Origin: JABJAG01 sp965222215
GTDB taxonomy: Bacteria > Pseudomonadota > Alphaproteobacteria > UBA6615
Assembly: GCA_965222215.1 (NCBI GenBank)
Contig: OZ244931.1
Location: forward strand, 930,001-994,000
Direction: 5' to 3'
DNA: 64,000 nucleotides
Positions within the stretch are counted from its first letter, which is position 1, and every line of letters begins with the position of its first letter. The notes beneath the pieces are model-generated. The model had not been told where the DNA came from. It ran no database searches and saw nothing but the letters and a program-made list of their open reading frames with translations. Below, piece after piece: positions 24,409-33,532 of the stretch. The position numbers and the translations under genes are program-made.

Positions 24409-25734
24409 ATGCCAAACGATATGTCATCGATGATGCGCCGCGACGGAGAGAACCCGGGCGGCAACGAGAGCTTCCCCGCGCCGGAATGGGCGCCGGACCG
24501 CTGGAAGAGTATCGCGCGCGATTACACCCCCGCCGACGTCGCCCGGCTCAGCGGATCGCTCCCGATCCAGTACACGCTCGCCGAGAACGGCGCCAGGAAG
24601 CTGTGGCAGCTTCTGCAGGACGAGGAATTCGTCCCCACCCTCGGCGCCTACACGGGCAATCAGGCCGTCCAGCACATTCGTGCCGGTCTCAAGGCCATAT
24701 ACCTGTCCGGCTGGCAGGTCGCGGCCGACGCCAACTCGTCCGGCCAGATGTACCCGGATCAGAGCCTGTACCCCGTGGACAGCGTCCCGTCGGTGATCCG
24801 CCGCATCAACCGCGCGTTCCAGCGCGCCGACCAGGTGCAGACCATGGAGCGCGCCGACGGCGATGAAACCACGGACCTCGATTTCTTCGCGCCGATCATT
24901 GCCGATGCCGAAGCCGGTTTCGGCGGTCCGCTGAACGCGTTCGAACTGATGAAGTCGATGATCGAGGCCGGTGCGGCCGCGGTTCACTTCGAGGACCAGC
25001 TCGCGTCCGAAAAGAAGTGCGGCCATCTCGGCGGCAAGGTCCTGGTGCCGACCGGTTCGTTCATCCGTACGCTGAACTCGGCCCGCCTCGCGGCCGACGT
25101 CATGGGCGTGCCGACCCTGATCATGGCCCGCACGGATGCGGACGCGGCCAAGCTGATCACCAGCGACATCGACGAGCGCGATCATGAGTTCCTGACCGGC
25201 GAGCGCACGGCCGAAGGCTTCTACCGGGTCACCGGCGGCATCGAGGCCGGGATCGCCCGCGGCCTGGCCTACGCGCCCTACGCCGACCTGATCTGGTGCG
25301 AGACCTCGACGCCGAACCTCGAGGAGGCACGTCGCTTCGCCGAGGCGATCAAGGCCGAGCACCCGGACCAGATGCTGGCTTATAACTGCTCGCCGTCCTT
25401 CAACTGGGCCAAGCACCTCGATCGCGACCAGATGCGCAACTTCCAGCGCGAGATCGCGGCCATGGGCTACAAGTTCCAGTTCGTGACCCTGGCCGGCTTC
25501 CACAGCCTGAACCACGCCACGTTCCAGCTTGCCAACGCCTACAAGGACGACGGCATGGCGGCCTACTCGCTGCTTCAGGAGGCCGAGTTCGCGGCCGAGG
25601 AGCAGGGCTACTCCGCCACGCGCCACCAGCGCGAGGTGGGCACCTCCTACTTCGATGCGGTTTCCACTGCCGTGTCGTCGGGCCAGTCCTCGACGACCGC
25701 GATGGCGGAATCGACCGAAACCGAGCAGTTCTAG
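24409..25734 (+). CDS. aceA: isocitrate lyase
   Basis: Protein of 441 aa, the usual bacterial length. It cleaves isocitrate to glyoxylate and succinate. The signature KKCGHLGGK with the catalytic Cys is present, as are GAYTGNQAVQ, SGWQVAADAN, MYPDQSLYPV, FFAPIIADAEAGFGG and FVTLAGFHSLNHATFQL. The ATG at 24409 follows AACGGAGA; the frame opens at 24325 but the preceding 28 codons do not look coding. Expression is probably under the divergent ScfR-type regulator. Confidence 0.95.
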   Translation: MPNDMSSMMRRDGENPGGNESFPAPEWAPDRWKSIARDYTPADVARLSGSLPIQYTLAENGARKLWQLLQDEEFVPTLGAYTGNQAVQHIRAGLKAIYLSGWQVAADANSSGQMYPDQSLYPVDSVPSVIRRINRAFQRADQVQTMERADGDETTDLDFFAPIIADAEAGFGGPLNAFELMKSMIEAGAAAVHFEDQLASEKKCGHLGGKVLVPTGSFIRTLNSARLAADVMGVPTLIMARTDADAAKLITSDIDERDHEFLTGERTAEGFYRVTGGIEAGIARGLAYAPYADLIWCETSTPNLEEARRFAEAIKAEHPDQMLAYNCSPSFNWAKHLDRDQMRNFQREIAAMGYKFQFVTLAGFHSLNHATFQLANAYKDDGMAAYSLLQEAEFAAEEQGYSATRHQREVGTSYFDAVSTAVSSGQSSTTAMAESTETEQF

Positions 25735-25754
25735 GCAGGGACTGCTTGTGCGGG

Positions 25755-25787
25755 AGGGTCCGTGGCGTTCGCGCCGCGGGCCCTTTC
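25755..25787 (+). terminator. hairpin after isocitrate lyase
   Basis: AGGGTCCGTGGCG-TTCG-CGCCGCGGGCCCT pairs over 13 positions with two G-U wobbles, then TTTC. It lies 21 bp after the aceA stop and is convergent with the MFS gene. The U-tract is weak. Confidence 0.65.
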
Positions 25788-25803
25788 GCGTTTCCGCAGG
25801 CGT

Positions 25804-26997
25804 CTACCGTTCAGCGGTGCGCACCAGCAGCATGCCGCACGTCGCCAGCACGCCAAGCGCGACAAGAAAGAGCGCCAGATAAAGCGCATCGCCGGTGTCC
25901 AGGTTGCTGAGCACGAAAGCCAGGATCGATCCCGTGCCGAGCTGCGCGAAGCCCAGAAACGACGCTGCGGATCCGGCGATCCGCGGGTCGACACCCGTCG
26001 CCCCGGCGAGCGCGTTCGGGAAAATGAACCCGTTGAAGAAGGCGTAGACGACGAACGGCGCGACCAGCACGACGATGCTGGAGCTGTCATGGACAAAAAG
26101 AAGCGCGACGGACGGCACCGTCACGCCGACCATGGCGATCCAAAGCGTCCGGTCCATCCCCAGTTTCCTGACGAGCCGGCTGGATATCCAGGCACCTGTC
26201 ACGAACTGGGTCGCGATCGCCATCAGCGCCAGGCTGAAGTCGAACGGGGTGAACCCTTGGCCCTCGATCAGCAGGGCGGGGCCCACCGCGAGAAAGCCGA
26301 AAAATCCGATGGTTCCGAATGTGAAGGTCATCGTGTAGCCGAGATATAGCCGGGAGCGGAGCAGGCGCGCATAGCGGACGAAGATGGTCCCCCAAGTGAC
26401 GCCGTGCCCGCCGACGGTCGGTCGGGTTTCGTTGAGCCAGAGCGAGGTGCCGAGTGCGAGAAGCCCGGCAAAGATGGCGAGAAAGCCGAAGATCCAGCGC
26501 CAGCCGAGCAGGCTGTCGATGCCGCCGCCAAGGATCGGGCCGATGGCCGGGGCGACCGATTGCAGCATGGCGACGAAGGCCATCATCCGGGCCGCTTCGA
26601 TCCCGCTGTGTGTGTCCTGCACCACGGCCCGCGAGGTCACGAGCGCGGCGCAGCCGCCGGCGCCCTGCAGAACGCGCGCGGTGATGAGCCATTCGATGTT
26701 CGGTGCGAACGCTGCCCCGACGCTCGCGAGGCCGTAGATCAGCAGGCCGCCATACAGCACCGGGCGGCGGCCCAGCCGGTCGGAGAGCGGTCCGACGAGC
26801 AGTTGCGAGACGGCGAAGCTGAACAGGAAAGCCGACACCACGAGCTGCGCCGCGCCGTAGGGGGTCGAGAGGGTGGCTGCGATGTCGGGTATCGACTGCA
26901 CCGGAATGCTGAGCGACAGCGGACTGATCGCGGCCAGCACACCGAGGAAGGCGATGGGCGGGATCTTCGGCTTTGGCGTTTGCCCGGGCTCGGTCAT
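25804..26997 (-). CDS. MFS multidrug efflux transporter, Bcr/CflA type
   Basis: Protein of 397 aa with 12 expected membrane segments. LSLSIPVQSIPDIAATLSTPYGAAQLVVSAFLFSFAVSQLLVGPLSDRLGRRPVLYGG contains the loop 2-3 GxLSDRxGRRPV motif typical of the drug:H+ antiporter-1 branch, and RVLQGAGGCAALVTSRAVVQD is the motif C-like region in helix 4-5. It probably exports toxic or metabolic compounds. It starts 6 bp after the VOC gene stop, so they form an operon, divergent from the dehalogenases. Confidence 0.87.
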   Translation of the reverse strand: MTEPGQTPKPKIPPIAFLGVLAAISPLSLSIPVQSIPDIAATLSTPYGAAQLVVSAFLFSFAVSQLLVGPLSDRLGRRPVLYGGLLIYGLASVGAAFAPNIEWLITARVLQGAGGCAALVTSRAVVQDTHSGIEAARMMAFVAMLQSVAPAIGPILGGGIDSLLGWRWIFGFLAIFAGLLALGTSLWLNETRPTVGGHGVTWGTIFVRYARLLRSRLYLGYTMTFTFGTIGFFGFLAVGPALLIEGQGFTPFDFSLALMAIATQFVTGAWISSRLVRKLGMDRTLWIAMVGVTVPSVALLFVHDSSSIVVLVAPFVVYAFFNGFIFPNALAGATGVDPRIAGSAASFLGFAQLGTGSILAFVLSNLDTGDALYLALFLVALGVLATCGMLLVRTAER

Positions 26998-27003
26998 GGA
27001 CGA

Positions 27004-27417
27004 CTAGTCGCCGAGCCAGTCGGCGAAATACGCGCCGGCGTCGCCGCCGAGTTTTTCCGGGTCGGCCTGGAACAGCTCCAGCAGCACGCCGTCCGGGGCC
27101 GGGCACATGATGTACTTCCACGCGTCGAAATCGCGGATGCCACTGCGGAACGCGACGCCTTTCTCTCGCAGCCGCGCTTCCAGCGCCTCCAGATCGTCGG
27201 TGCGAATCCCGATGTGGTGGACGGCGCCGTGACCGTCGTCGCGCGGCGGCTGGTCGTAAAGGTGCAGCCGGCCCGACCCGACGCGCATGAACACGTTGCG
27301 CGCGCCGCCAAAGTCGCCGTCATATGCGACGTCCGCCCCCAGCATGTCGCACCACCACGCGATGGTGGCGTCGATATCGGAGCAAAGCAGGTGGACGTGA
27401 TGGACGTGTTCGGACAT
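27004..27417 (-). CDS. VOC-superfamily (glyoxalase/dioxygenase-like) protein
   Basis: Protein of 137 aa with paired beta-alpha-beta-beta-beta modules: HHVHLLCSDIDATIAWWCDMLGADVAYD and VHHIGIRTDDLEALEARLREKG. Likely metal ligands are His8 or His9, the Tyr/His of HLYDQ, His about residue 68 and the Glu in VLLELFQ. It could be a glyoxalase-type lyase, an epimerase or a resistance protein; no specific match was made. It is cotranscribed with the efflux pump. Confidence 0.8.
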   Translation of the reverse strand: MSEHVHHVHLLCSDIDATIAWWCDMLGADVAYDGDFGGARNVFMRVGSGRLHLYDQPPRDDGHGAVHHIGIRTDDLEALEARLREKGVAFRSGIRDFDAWKYIMCPAPDGVLLELFQADPEKLGGDAGAYFADWLGD

Positions 27418-27584
27418 GAACTGGCTCGGTTTGATGGCGGAAACTGGCTCGGTTTGTTGGCGGAACCTACCATGTGAAGAATCGGCCCGCCCCCGGTTTG
27501 ATGCATGGCTGGCAGACGAACGGTAGGGTTGCCGCCGTGCCGGTCCGGACGATGTTCCCGACAGGAATCCCGAGCGAGGAAAGC

Positions 27585-28475
27585 ATGATCGAAATCGATC
27601 CGAAGATGCGTTACGAGAAAAAGTCCGTCGAGGTGAACGGGCTTCGCATGGCCTATGTCGACGAAGGCGAGGGCGACCCGATCGTGTTCATTCACGGCAA
27701 CGCTACGTCGTCCTATATGTGGCGCAATATCATGCCGCACCTCGAAGGTCTGGGGCGGCTCATCGCGCTGGACAATATCGGCCAGGGCGATTCCGACAAG
27801 CTGCCGGACAGCGGGCCGCACAGCTACATGATCAAGGAGCATCAGGAATATTTCGATGGCGCGCTCGATGCGCTGGGCGTGCGTCAGAACGTGACACTTG
27901 TGATGCACGACTGGGGCGGCACCCTCGGCCTGTCATGGGCGGAACGCCACCCGTATGCGGTCAAGGGCTTCGCCCATTGCGAGATCGTCGCCGTGAACCA
28001 CGACAGCTACGAGTCCTACCGCGACGGCCATGGCGAGCGCCTGCGCCAGGCGCGCGGGCTCGACGGGCCGAAGATCGTGCTTGAGGACAATTTTTTCGTC
28101 GAGCGGGTGTTCACCGGCGGCGTCATGCGGGAGATCGACGCCGAGACCATGGCCGAAATCCGCCGGCCCTACGAACAGCCCGGCGAGGCCCGGCGCCCGA
28201 CCCTGTCCTGGGTCCGCCAGATTCCCATCGGCGGCCAGCCGGCGAATGTCGCGGAACAGACGGCCCAACTCGCGGCCTGGGCCCGGTCGGCCGAATGCCC
28301 GAAGCTGTTCATCGAGGCCGATCCCGGGCAGATCATCCTAGATGCCGACTATGCCGAGTACGACACCTGGCCGAACCAGACGAAGATCACCGTGCGCGGC
28401 CTCCATCATCCACAGGAAGATTCGCCCGACGATATCGGGCGCGGCCTCGCCGGGTGGTACAAGAACATCTCCTGA
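27585..28475 (+). CDS. haloalkane dehalogenase (HLD-II-like), first of tandem pair
   Basis: Protein of 296 aa. Hydrolyses carbon-halogen bonds in haloalkanes to alcohols. By comparison with LinB/DhaA from memory, all catalytic positions are present: nucleophile Asp109 in VMHDWGG, halide-binding Trp110 and Asn39 (HGNATSSYMW), acid Glu133 in AHCEIVAVN, and base His274 in LHHPQEDSPDDIG. PTLSWVRQIPIGG and the TWPNQTKITV block also match LinB closely. The ATG at 27585 follows GAGCGAGGAAAGC; an ATG at 27552 is an alternative. It is cytoplasmic and divergent from the efflux pump operon. Confidence 0.9.
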   Translation: MIEIDPKMRYEKKSVEVNGLRMAYVDEGEGDPIVFIHGNATSSYMWRNIMPHLEGLGRLIALDNIGQGDSDKLPDSGPHSYMIKEHQEYFDGALDALGVRQNVTLVMHDWGGTLGLSWAERHPYAVKGFAHCEIVAVNHDSYESYRDGHGERLRQARGLDGPKIVLEDNFFVERVFTGGVMREIDAETMAEIRRPYEQPGEARRPTLSWVRQIPIGGQPANVAEQTAQLAAWARSAECPKLFIEADPGQIILDADYAEYDTWPNQTKITVRGLHHPQEDSPDDIGRGLAGWYKNIS

Positions 28476-28498
28476 ACCCGAGCGCCGGAGCGCGTCCC

Positions 28499-29392
28499 AT
28501 GGCCGACATCAGCCCCCGCATGCCCTACGACAAACAGCTGCTCGCCGTCAGCGGCCAGCAAATGGCCTATGTCGAACACGGCGAGGGCGACCCGATTATA
28601 TTTCTGCACGGCAACGCGACCTCGTCCTACATGTGGCGGAACATCATGCCGCACATGGAAGGCCTCGGGCGGCTGATCGCGATCGACAACATCGGGCAGG
28701 GCGATTCGGCACGGCTGCCGGACAGCGGGCCCGACACCTATACGCTGGCGGAGCACCAGAGCTATATCGACGGCGCGCTCGATGCGCTGGGGGTGACGAA
28801 CAGCGACAACGTCACCTTCGTGATGCACGACTGGGGCGGACCGCTGGGTATGAGCTGGGCGCATCGCCACGCGGACCGGATCAAGGGGTTGGCGTACAGC
28901 GAAGTGCTGGTCTGCAACCACGAGAGCTACAGCGACTACCCCGATGCGGTGGGCAACATGCTGAAGCTGTTGCGCACGCCGGAAGGCGAGAAGCTGGTGC
29001 TGGAAGACAATTTCTTCGTGGAGAAGGTGTTCACCGCCGGGGTCATCCGCGAGATCGACGCCGAGACCATGAACGAGGTGCGCCGGCCGTATGCGGAACC
29101 GGGGGAAAGCCGCCGTGCGACCCTCACATGGCCGCGCCAGATTCCCATCGAGGGAGAGCCGGCGGACGTCGCGCAACTGATGGATACGCTCTCCGACTGG
29201 ATGCAGACCAACGATATTCCGAAGCTGTTCATTAACGTCGATCCGGGGCAAATCGTGTTCGAGAAGGATCTGGCGATCCTGAGGTCGTGGTCGCACACGA
29301 CCGAGGTGACTGTCCGGGGAAAACATCACCCGCAGGAGGACTCGCCGCACGATATCGGCAAGGCGCTTGCCGACTGGTACCGGAACATCTGA
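28499..29392 (+). CDS. haloalkane dehalogenase (HLD-II-like), second of tandem pair
   Basis: Protein of 297 aa, 23 bp after the first dehalogenase and clearly its paralogue. Asn39 (HGNATSSYMW), Asp111-Trp112 (VMHDWGGPLG), Glu135 (AYSEVLVC) and His276 (KHHPQEDSPHDIG) fill the catalytic and halide-binding positions. The cap region differs from the first copy (VCNHESYSDYPDAVGNMLKLLRTPEGE against VNHDSYESYRDGHGERLRQARGLDGP). This suggests a different substrate range after duplication. Confidence 0.9.
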   Translation: MADISPRMPYDKQLLAVSGQQMAYVEHGEGDPIIFLHGNATSSYMWRNIMPHMEGLGRLIAIDNIGQGDSARLPDSGPDTYTLAEHQSYIDGALDALGVTNSDNVTFVMHDWGGPLGMSWAHRHADRIKGLAYSEVLVCNHESYSDYPDAVGNMLKLLRTPEGEKLVLEDNFFVEKVFTAGVIREIDAETMNEVRRPYAEPGESRRATLTWPRQIPIEGEPADVAQLMDTLSDWMQTNDIPKLFINVDPGQIVFEKDLAILRSWSHTTEVTVRGKHHPQEDSPHDIGKALADWYRNI

Positions 29393-29401
29393 CCCGCGAC
29401 C

Positions 29402-29490
29402 TCGTCATTGCGAAGAGCATCGCGACGACGCAATCCAGTCTCTCGGACCTGTCCGCTCTGGATTGCGTCGCCTCCGGCTCGCAATGACGG
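29402..29490. repeat. dispersed repeat family C, copy 1
   Basis: CGTCATTGCGAAGAGC..GACGCAATCCAG on the left and CTGGATTGCGTCGCC..GCTCGCAATGACGG on the right, a long inverted repeat right after the dehalogenase pair that could end or protect the transcript. Copies are at 49953-50040 and 52815-52893, and a half copy at 45529-45562. Confidence 0.85.
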
Positions 29491-29585
29491 GAGTTGGTAT
29501 TTGGGGCGGGTGAACACTCTTGCCCGTGCGTGTCGGGCGCTATAATCGAAACGAAACGACAAAAAGCCCTCGGGGGGAGAGAGCC

Positions 29586-30491
29586 ATGGAATACGAAAAG
29601 GTCTGGGACGAGGTCGAGTTCTACTCGAACGACCACAGGACGGCGGCCTACCTTTACCGGCCGAAGGACTGGAAACCCGGCGATCCGCCGCGGCCCGCCA
29701 TCTCGGTCCTGCACGGCTACACGGGCATGAAGGACGTCTACGGCATGGACGTGCCCCAGTGGCTCTGGGAGAACGGCTATTTCGTGCTGTCCCACGACTA
29801 TCCGGGCTTCGGCGTCAGCGAGGGCGAGCGCGGACGGCACCGGCCGCTGGAGCAGGCCCAGAGCGTCTACGACGCCGTGACCTACCTGCAGCAGGTCGAC
29901 GGCGTCGACCCGGAGCGGATCGGCTACTACGGTTCCAGCTACGGCGGGGCCCACGCGATCTGGTGCGCGGCGTTCGACGAGCGGGTGAAGGTCGTCGTCT
30001 CCGCCGTGATGGTCGCCGACGGCGAGCGCTGGATGAAGTCGGTCCGCCGCCCGCACGAGTGGGAGGAGTTCAAGGCGAAAGTCGAGGAGGCCGAGTGCAA
30101 GCGGGTGCTGACCGGCGAGAAGACCCACATCCCGCTACCGGAAATCATGCTGACCGACCCGCACACCCAGATGGTGATCGACCAGTTCCATTCGAAGAGC
30201 GGGCGCTACAACCCGGAATACGACCTGGAAAGCGCCATGGCGAACATGCGCTACAAGCCGGAATGGGTCGCGCACAGGATTTCGCCGCGCCCCGTCCTGA
30301 TGGTCTATGCGGAGAACGACAACCTCGTGCCGCCCGAAGAGCAGCTGTCCTGCTACGAGGCGCTGGGAGAGCCGAAGAAGCTCGTGAAGCTGCCCGGCAT
30401 CCAGCACTACGAGTCCTACCAGTTCTGCAATGCCGAAGCGCATGCGATCCAGAAGGAAGCCGCGCTCGAGTGGTACGCGAAGTACCTTTAG
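29586..30491 (+). CDS. alpha/beta hydrolase, dienelactone hydrolase/S9-like
   Basis: Protein of 301 aa. ISVLHGYTGMKDVYGMDVPQWLWENGYFVLSHDYPGFGVSEG is the N-terminal core, the elbow is YYGSSYGGAHAIW with the nucleophilic Ser (GxSxG), and RPVLMVYAENDNLVPPEEQ plus GIQHYESYQFCNAEAHA hold the Asp and His. The type resembles acylpeptide hydrolase or 2,6-dihydroxypseudooxynicotine hydrolase-like enzymes. The start is the ATG at 29586 after GGGGGGAGAGAGCC. The next gene, an aldolase-SDR fusion, begins 22 bp downstream. Confidence 0.85.
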   Translation: MEYEKVWDEVEFYSNDHRTAAYLYRPKDWKPGDPPRPAISVLHGYTGMKDVYGMDVPQWLWENGYFVLSHDYPGFGVSEGERGRHRPLEQAQSVYDAVTYLQQVDGVDPERIGYYGSSYGGAHAIWCAAFDERVKVVVSAVMVADGERWMKSVRRPHEWEEFKAKVEEAECKRVLTGEKTHIPLPEIMLTDPHTQMVIDQFHSKSGRYNPEYDLESAMANMRYKPEWVAHRISPRPVLMVYAENDNLVPPEEQLSCYEALGEPKKLVKLPGIQHYESYQFCNAEAHAIQKEAALEWYAKYL

Positions 30492-30513
30492 GCACGAACC
30501 CGGATAGCCGCCG

Positions 30514-32565
30514 ATGAAGAACCTCTGGTCCGAGCGCGAGGCGCGATCCTTCGTGCGCCGCTACGCAAAGGATGGCGTGAACCGCGATGTCGCCCTTCGC
30601 GTCTACACGACACGTCTGCTTGGCAGCGATCCGCGGCTCGTCCTGCACGGCGGCGGTAACTCGTCGGTGAAGACGCGTGTCGAGGACCTGACCGGCGAGA
30701 CGGTCGATGTCCTGTGCGTGAAGGGCAGTGGCTGGGATATGGGTGACATCGAGTCGGCGGGTCTGCCGGCGGTCCGGCTCGCCCAGTTGCGGGAACTGGA
30801 AGCGCTCGACGCGTTGTCCGACGAGGACATGGTCAACGCCATGCGCCGCAACCTGCTCGATTCGAAAGCGCCGAACCCGTCGGTCGAAACGCTGCTGCAT
30901 GCGTTCCTGCCGCACAAGTTCGTCGATCACACCCATTCCACCGCAGTCCTCGCGCTGACCGACCAGCCGGACGGCACGAAAATCTGTCGCGAGGTCTTTG
31001 GCAACAGGGTGGCGCTCGTGCCCTACATCATGCCCGGCTTCGCGCTGGCGAAGGCCTGCGCCAAAATTCAGCGCGGCCACCCCGATGTCGAGGGGCTGAT
31101 CCTGCTGAAGCATGGCATCTTCACCTTCGGTGAAAGCGCCGAAGAAGCCTATGGCCGGATGATCGACCTCGTGACCGCCGCCGAGAAGCACCTGCGCGAC
31201 CGGCGCAAGGAGACGGCTCTGTCGCCGGCGAAGGCGAACGGCGCGCGCCCGCCGCGCGTGGCCGACATCGCGCCGCACCTGCGCGGCATGCTGGCGTTCG
31301 GGCCGGAGGAAAGTCCGACACGGTTTGTGACGACATTCCGTACCAGCCCGGCCATCCGCCGTTTTGTCGATGGCGCAGAGCTGTCCCGCTACAGCCAGCA
31401 GGGCACGGTGACACCGGACCACGCGATCCGGATCAAGCCGAAGCCGGTGATCCTGCCGCGCCCGGTTGCCGATGACGTGCAGGGGTTTGTCAAAAAGTCC
31501 GCGAAGGCCATCGAAAAGTACGAGGAGGCGTATCGCGCGTACTTCGCGCGCAACAATGCCAACCAGGATACGCCGAAAACCCAACTCGATGCAGTGCCGC
31601 GCGTGCTGCTCGTGCCGGGGCTCGGTTTTTTCGCTGCGGGCAATTCGGCAAAGGCAGCGGACGTGGCGGCCGACGTCTACGAAAACAATGTCGAAGTCAT
31701 CACGGCGGCCGAGGGCATCGGCCGGTTCCGCTCGATTTCCGAGCCGGACATGTTCGACATCGAATACTGGTCGCTGGAACAGGCCAAGCTGGGCGGGGCA
31801 AAGGAGGCGCCGCTGGCCCGACAGGTGGCGGTCATTACGGGTGCGGGCGGTGCGATCGGCCAGGCGACGGCGCGTGCGTTCCGGGCTGCGGGAGCCGAAG
31901 TGGCGTTGCTCGATCTGGACGAGCGCAGCATCGCGGCGCTGGCCGGCGATATCGGGGCGCTCGCCGTGCCGTGCGACGTGACCGACGATGCCGCCGTGGC
32001 CAAGGCGTTCGCGGCCGCGGCGGCGCGCTTCGGCGGCGTCGATATCCTCGTCTCCAACGCCGGAGCGGCCTGGCAGGGCAAGATCGGAGAGGTCGACGAG
32101 AAAATCCTGCGCGACAGCTTCGAACTCAATTTCTTCGCGCACCAGCGCGTGGCCAGGGCGGCCGTCGCCATGTTGCGGGCGCAGGGCACGGGCGGGTGCC
32201 TGCTGTTCAACGCGTCCAAGCAGGCGGTAAACCCCGGGAAGGATTTCGGCCCCTATGGCTTACCGAAGGCGGCGACGCTTTTCCTGTCGCGCCAGTACGC
32301 GCTCGACCATGGCGCCGACGGTATCCGTTCGAACGCCGTCAACGCCGACCGGATTCGCAGCGGGCTGCTGACCGATGACATGATCGCGAGCCGGTCGAGC
32401 GCGCGCGGGTTGAGCGAGCGCGACTATATGGCGGGCAACCTCCTGAACCGAGAGGTGCGCGCGGAAGACGTGGCGCAGGCGTTTGTCGATCTGGCGATGG
32501 CGGAGAAAACGACCGCCGCCGTACTGACCGTCGACGGCGGCAACATCGAAGCGGCGTTGCGCTGA
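30514..32565 (+). CDS. bifunctional class II aldolase / short-chain dehydrogenase
   Basis: Protein of 683 aa with two domains. Residues about 10-250 are a class II aldolase/adducin domain: LHGGGNSSVKTR, PHKFVDHTHSTAVLAL (zinc His pair) and LLKHGIFTFGESAEEAYGRM. Residues about 430-683 are an SDR: VAVITGAGGAIGQATARAF (cofactor), SNAGAAWQG, Ser in LLFNASKQ and YGLPK (catalytic Tyr and Lys), VLTVDGGNIEA at the end. This fusion is known from rhamnulose-1-phosphate aldolase/lactaldehyde dehydrogenase and related sugar-acid catabolism. The SDR Asn-Ser-Tyr-Lys set looks intact. Confidence 0.9.
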   Translation: MKNLWSEREARSFVRRYAKDGVNRDVALRVYTTRLLGSDPRLVLHGGGNSSVKTRVEDLTGETVDVLCVKGSGWDMGDIESAGLPAVRLAQLRELEALDALSDEDMVNAMRRNLLDSKAPNPSVETLLHAFLPHKFVDHTHSTAVLALTDQPDGTKICREVFGNRVALVPYIMPGFALAKACAKIQRGHPDVEGLILLKHGIFTFGESAEEAYGRMIDLVTAAEKHLRDRRKETALSPAKANGARPPRVADIAPHLRGMLAFGPEESPTRFVTTFRTSPAIRRFVDGAELSRYSQQGTVTPDHAIRIKPKPVILPRPVADDVQGFVKKSAKAIEKYEEAYRAYFARNNANQDTPKTQLDAVPRVLLVPGLGFFAAGNSAKAADVAADVYENNVEVITAAEGIGRFRSISEPDMFDIEYWSLEQAKLGGAKEAPLARQVAVITGAGGAIGQATARAFRAAGAEVALLDLDERSIAALAGDIGALAVPCDVTDDAAVAKAFAAAAARFGGVDILVSNAGAAWQGKIGEVDEKILRDSFELNFFAHQRVARAAVAMLRAQGTGGCLLFNASKQAVNPGKDFGPYGLPKAATLFLSRQYALDHGADGIRSNAVNADRIRSGLLTDDMIASRSSARGLSERDYMAGNLLNREVRAEDVAQAFVDLAMAEKTTAAVLTVDGGNIEAALR

Positions 32566-32572
32566 TCTCGGG

Positions 32573-33532
32573 TCAGGTATCCCGGATTGCCTTGCGAAGC
32601 TTTTTCTTCGCGGCGTCGCTCGCCTCTGCCCCGAACATGGTTTCCAGAACCGCGAACCGGCGTTCCTCGTGATAGGCGGTCCTGTCGGACAGTGTGAGGT
32701 TGTCGGCGTCGCGCTGGCGCACGGCTGACGCCAGGAACGGTGAACCGGTGGCCGGGGACAGCATGTCCCAGATGACCGATCCCTCGGGATAGAGCGATGC
32801 CGCGCCGACGCCCGTCTCGCGTTCGTCGTCCTCGTCGATGGCGCGGACCACGGCGCTGCCGGGGGGCATCAGGGCCAGCAGGCGGTCGTTTTCGGCGGTG
32901 CTGCCGATATGGCGAATCTCCAGAAGGCCGTCGGGCAGCGCGTCTCCCGGATATTGTCGTGCCATTGCGAGACCCGTGGCATTGTTGCCGGCCAGGGTGA
33001 TCTTGGCCGGCTTGGCGTGGGTGGCGCCGCTGCCCAGGGCGGCGGCGAGCGCGCGCGCATCGGGACCGCTGCCGAACACCAGCACTTCGCGTGTCGATTT
33101 CGGCAGGATGCGGTCCGCGGCGCGTGTGGCGGCAGCGAGGCGCGGGGCGGTCGCCCGGAGCGCGCCGGGCACGCGAACGATCACGCCCACCTCGCCGAGA
33201 AGCGTGCAGGCGTCGTCGATATCGTCATATGCATCCGGACGCTCGTCGAAGAACGCCGGGGACTGGCCGGCCACGAACGCGCCCACGGCATTGTAGGAGT
33301 CTTGCAGAAATTCGAGAATCTGCGCCCGGTCGTCGGGACTGGGGGCCGGGCCGACAGGCATGTCCTCGATGGCGCAGGGCCCGCGGCCGAGCGCCATGAT
33401 CCCCGCTCCGATCGCGGCGCGGAACCCGGACTCGCATTCGCGCTCGACGATCACATAGACCGTCGGGCTTTCGGGTGCTTTGGGGAGTGATACCAAGATT
33501 TTTCCTCGGACCTGCGAATGCAATTGTACCAT
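32573..33532 (-). CDS. uncharacterised protein with a Rossmann-like half (319 aa)
   Basis: No family was recognised with confidence. Residues about 148-165 (REVLVFGSGPDARALAAAL) look like a nucleotide-binding beta-alpha unit, similar to the dinucleotide fold of AroE-like or ornithine cyclodeaminase-like proteins. The N-terminal half (SPTVYVIVERECESGFRAAIGAGIMALGRGPCAIEDMPVG) might form the catalytic domain. The start at 33532 follows reverse-strand GGGGCAAA. It is convergent with the aldolase fusion (gap of 7 bp) and divergent from the quinone oxidoreductase at 33604. Confidence 0.6.
   Translation of the reverse strand: MVQLHSQVRGKILVSLPKAPESPTVYVIVERECESGFRAAIGAGIMALGRGPCAIEDMPVGPAPSPDDRAQILEFLQDSYNAVGAFVAGQSPAFFDERPDAYDDIDDACTLLGEVGVIVRVPGALRATAPRLAAATRAADRILPKSTREVLVFGSGPDARALAAALGSGATHAKPAKITLAGNNATGLAMARQYPGDALPDGLLEIRHIGSTAENDRLLALMPPGSAVVRAIDEDDERETGVGAASLYPEGSVIWDMLSPATGSPFLASAVRQRDADNLTLSDRTAYHEERRFAVLETMFGAEASDAAKKKLRKAIRDT

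Noticed and set aside
22020..24866. 948-codon forward ORF spanning glcB end and the regulator
   Set aside because: It overlaps the true regulator in antisense and glcB in another frame; repetitive Arg/Gly composition only.
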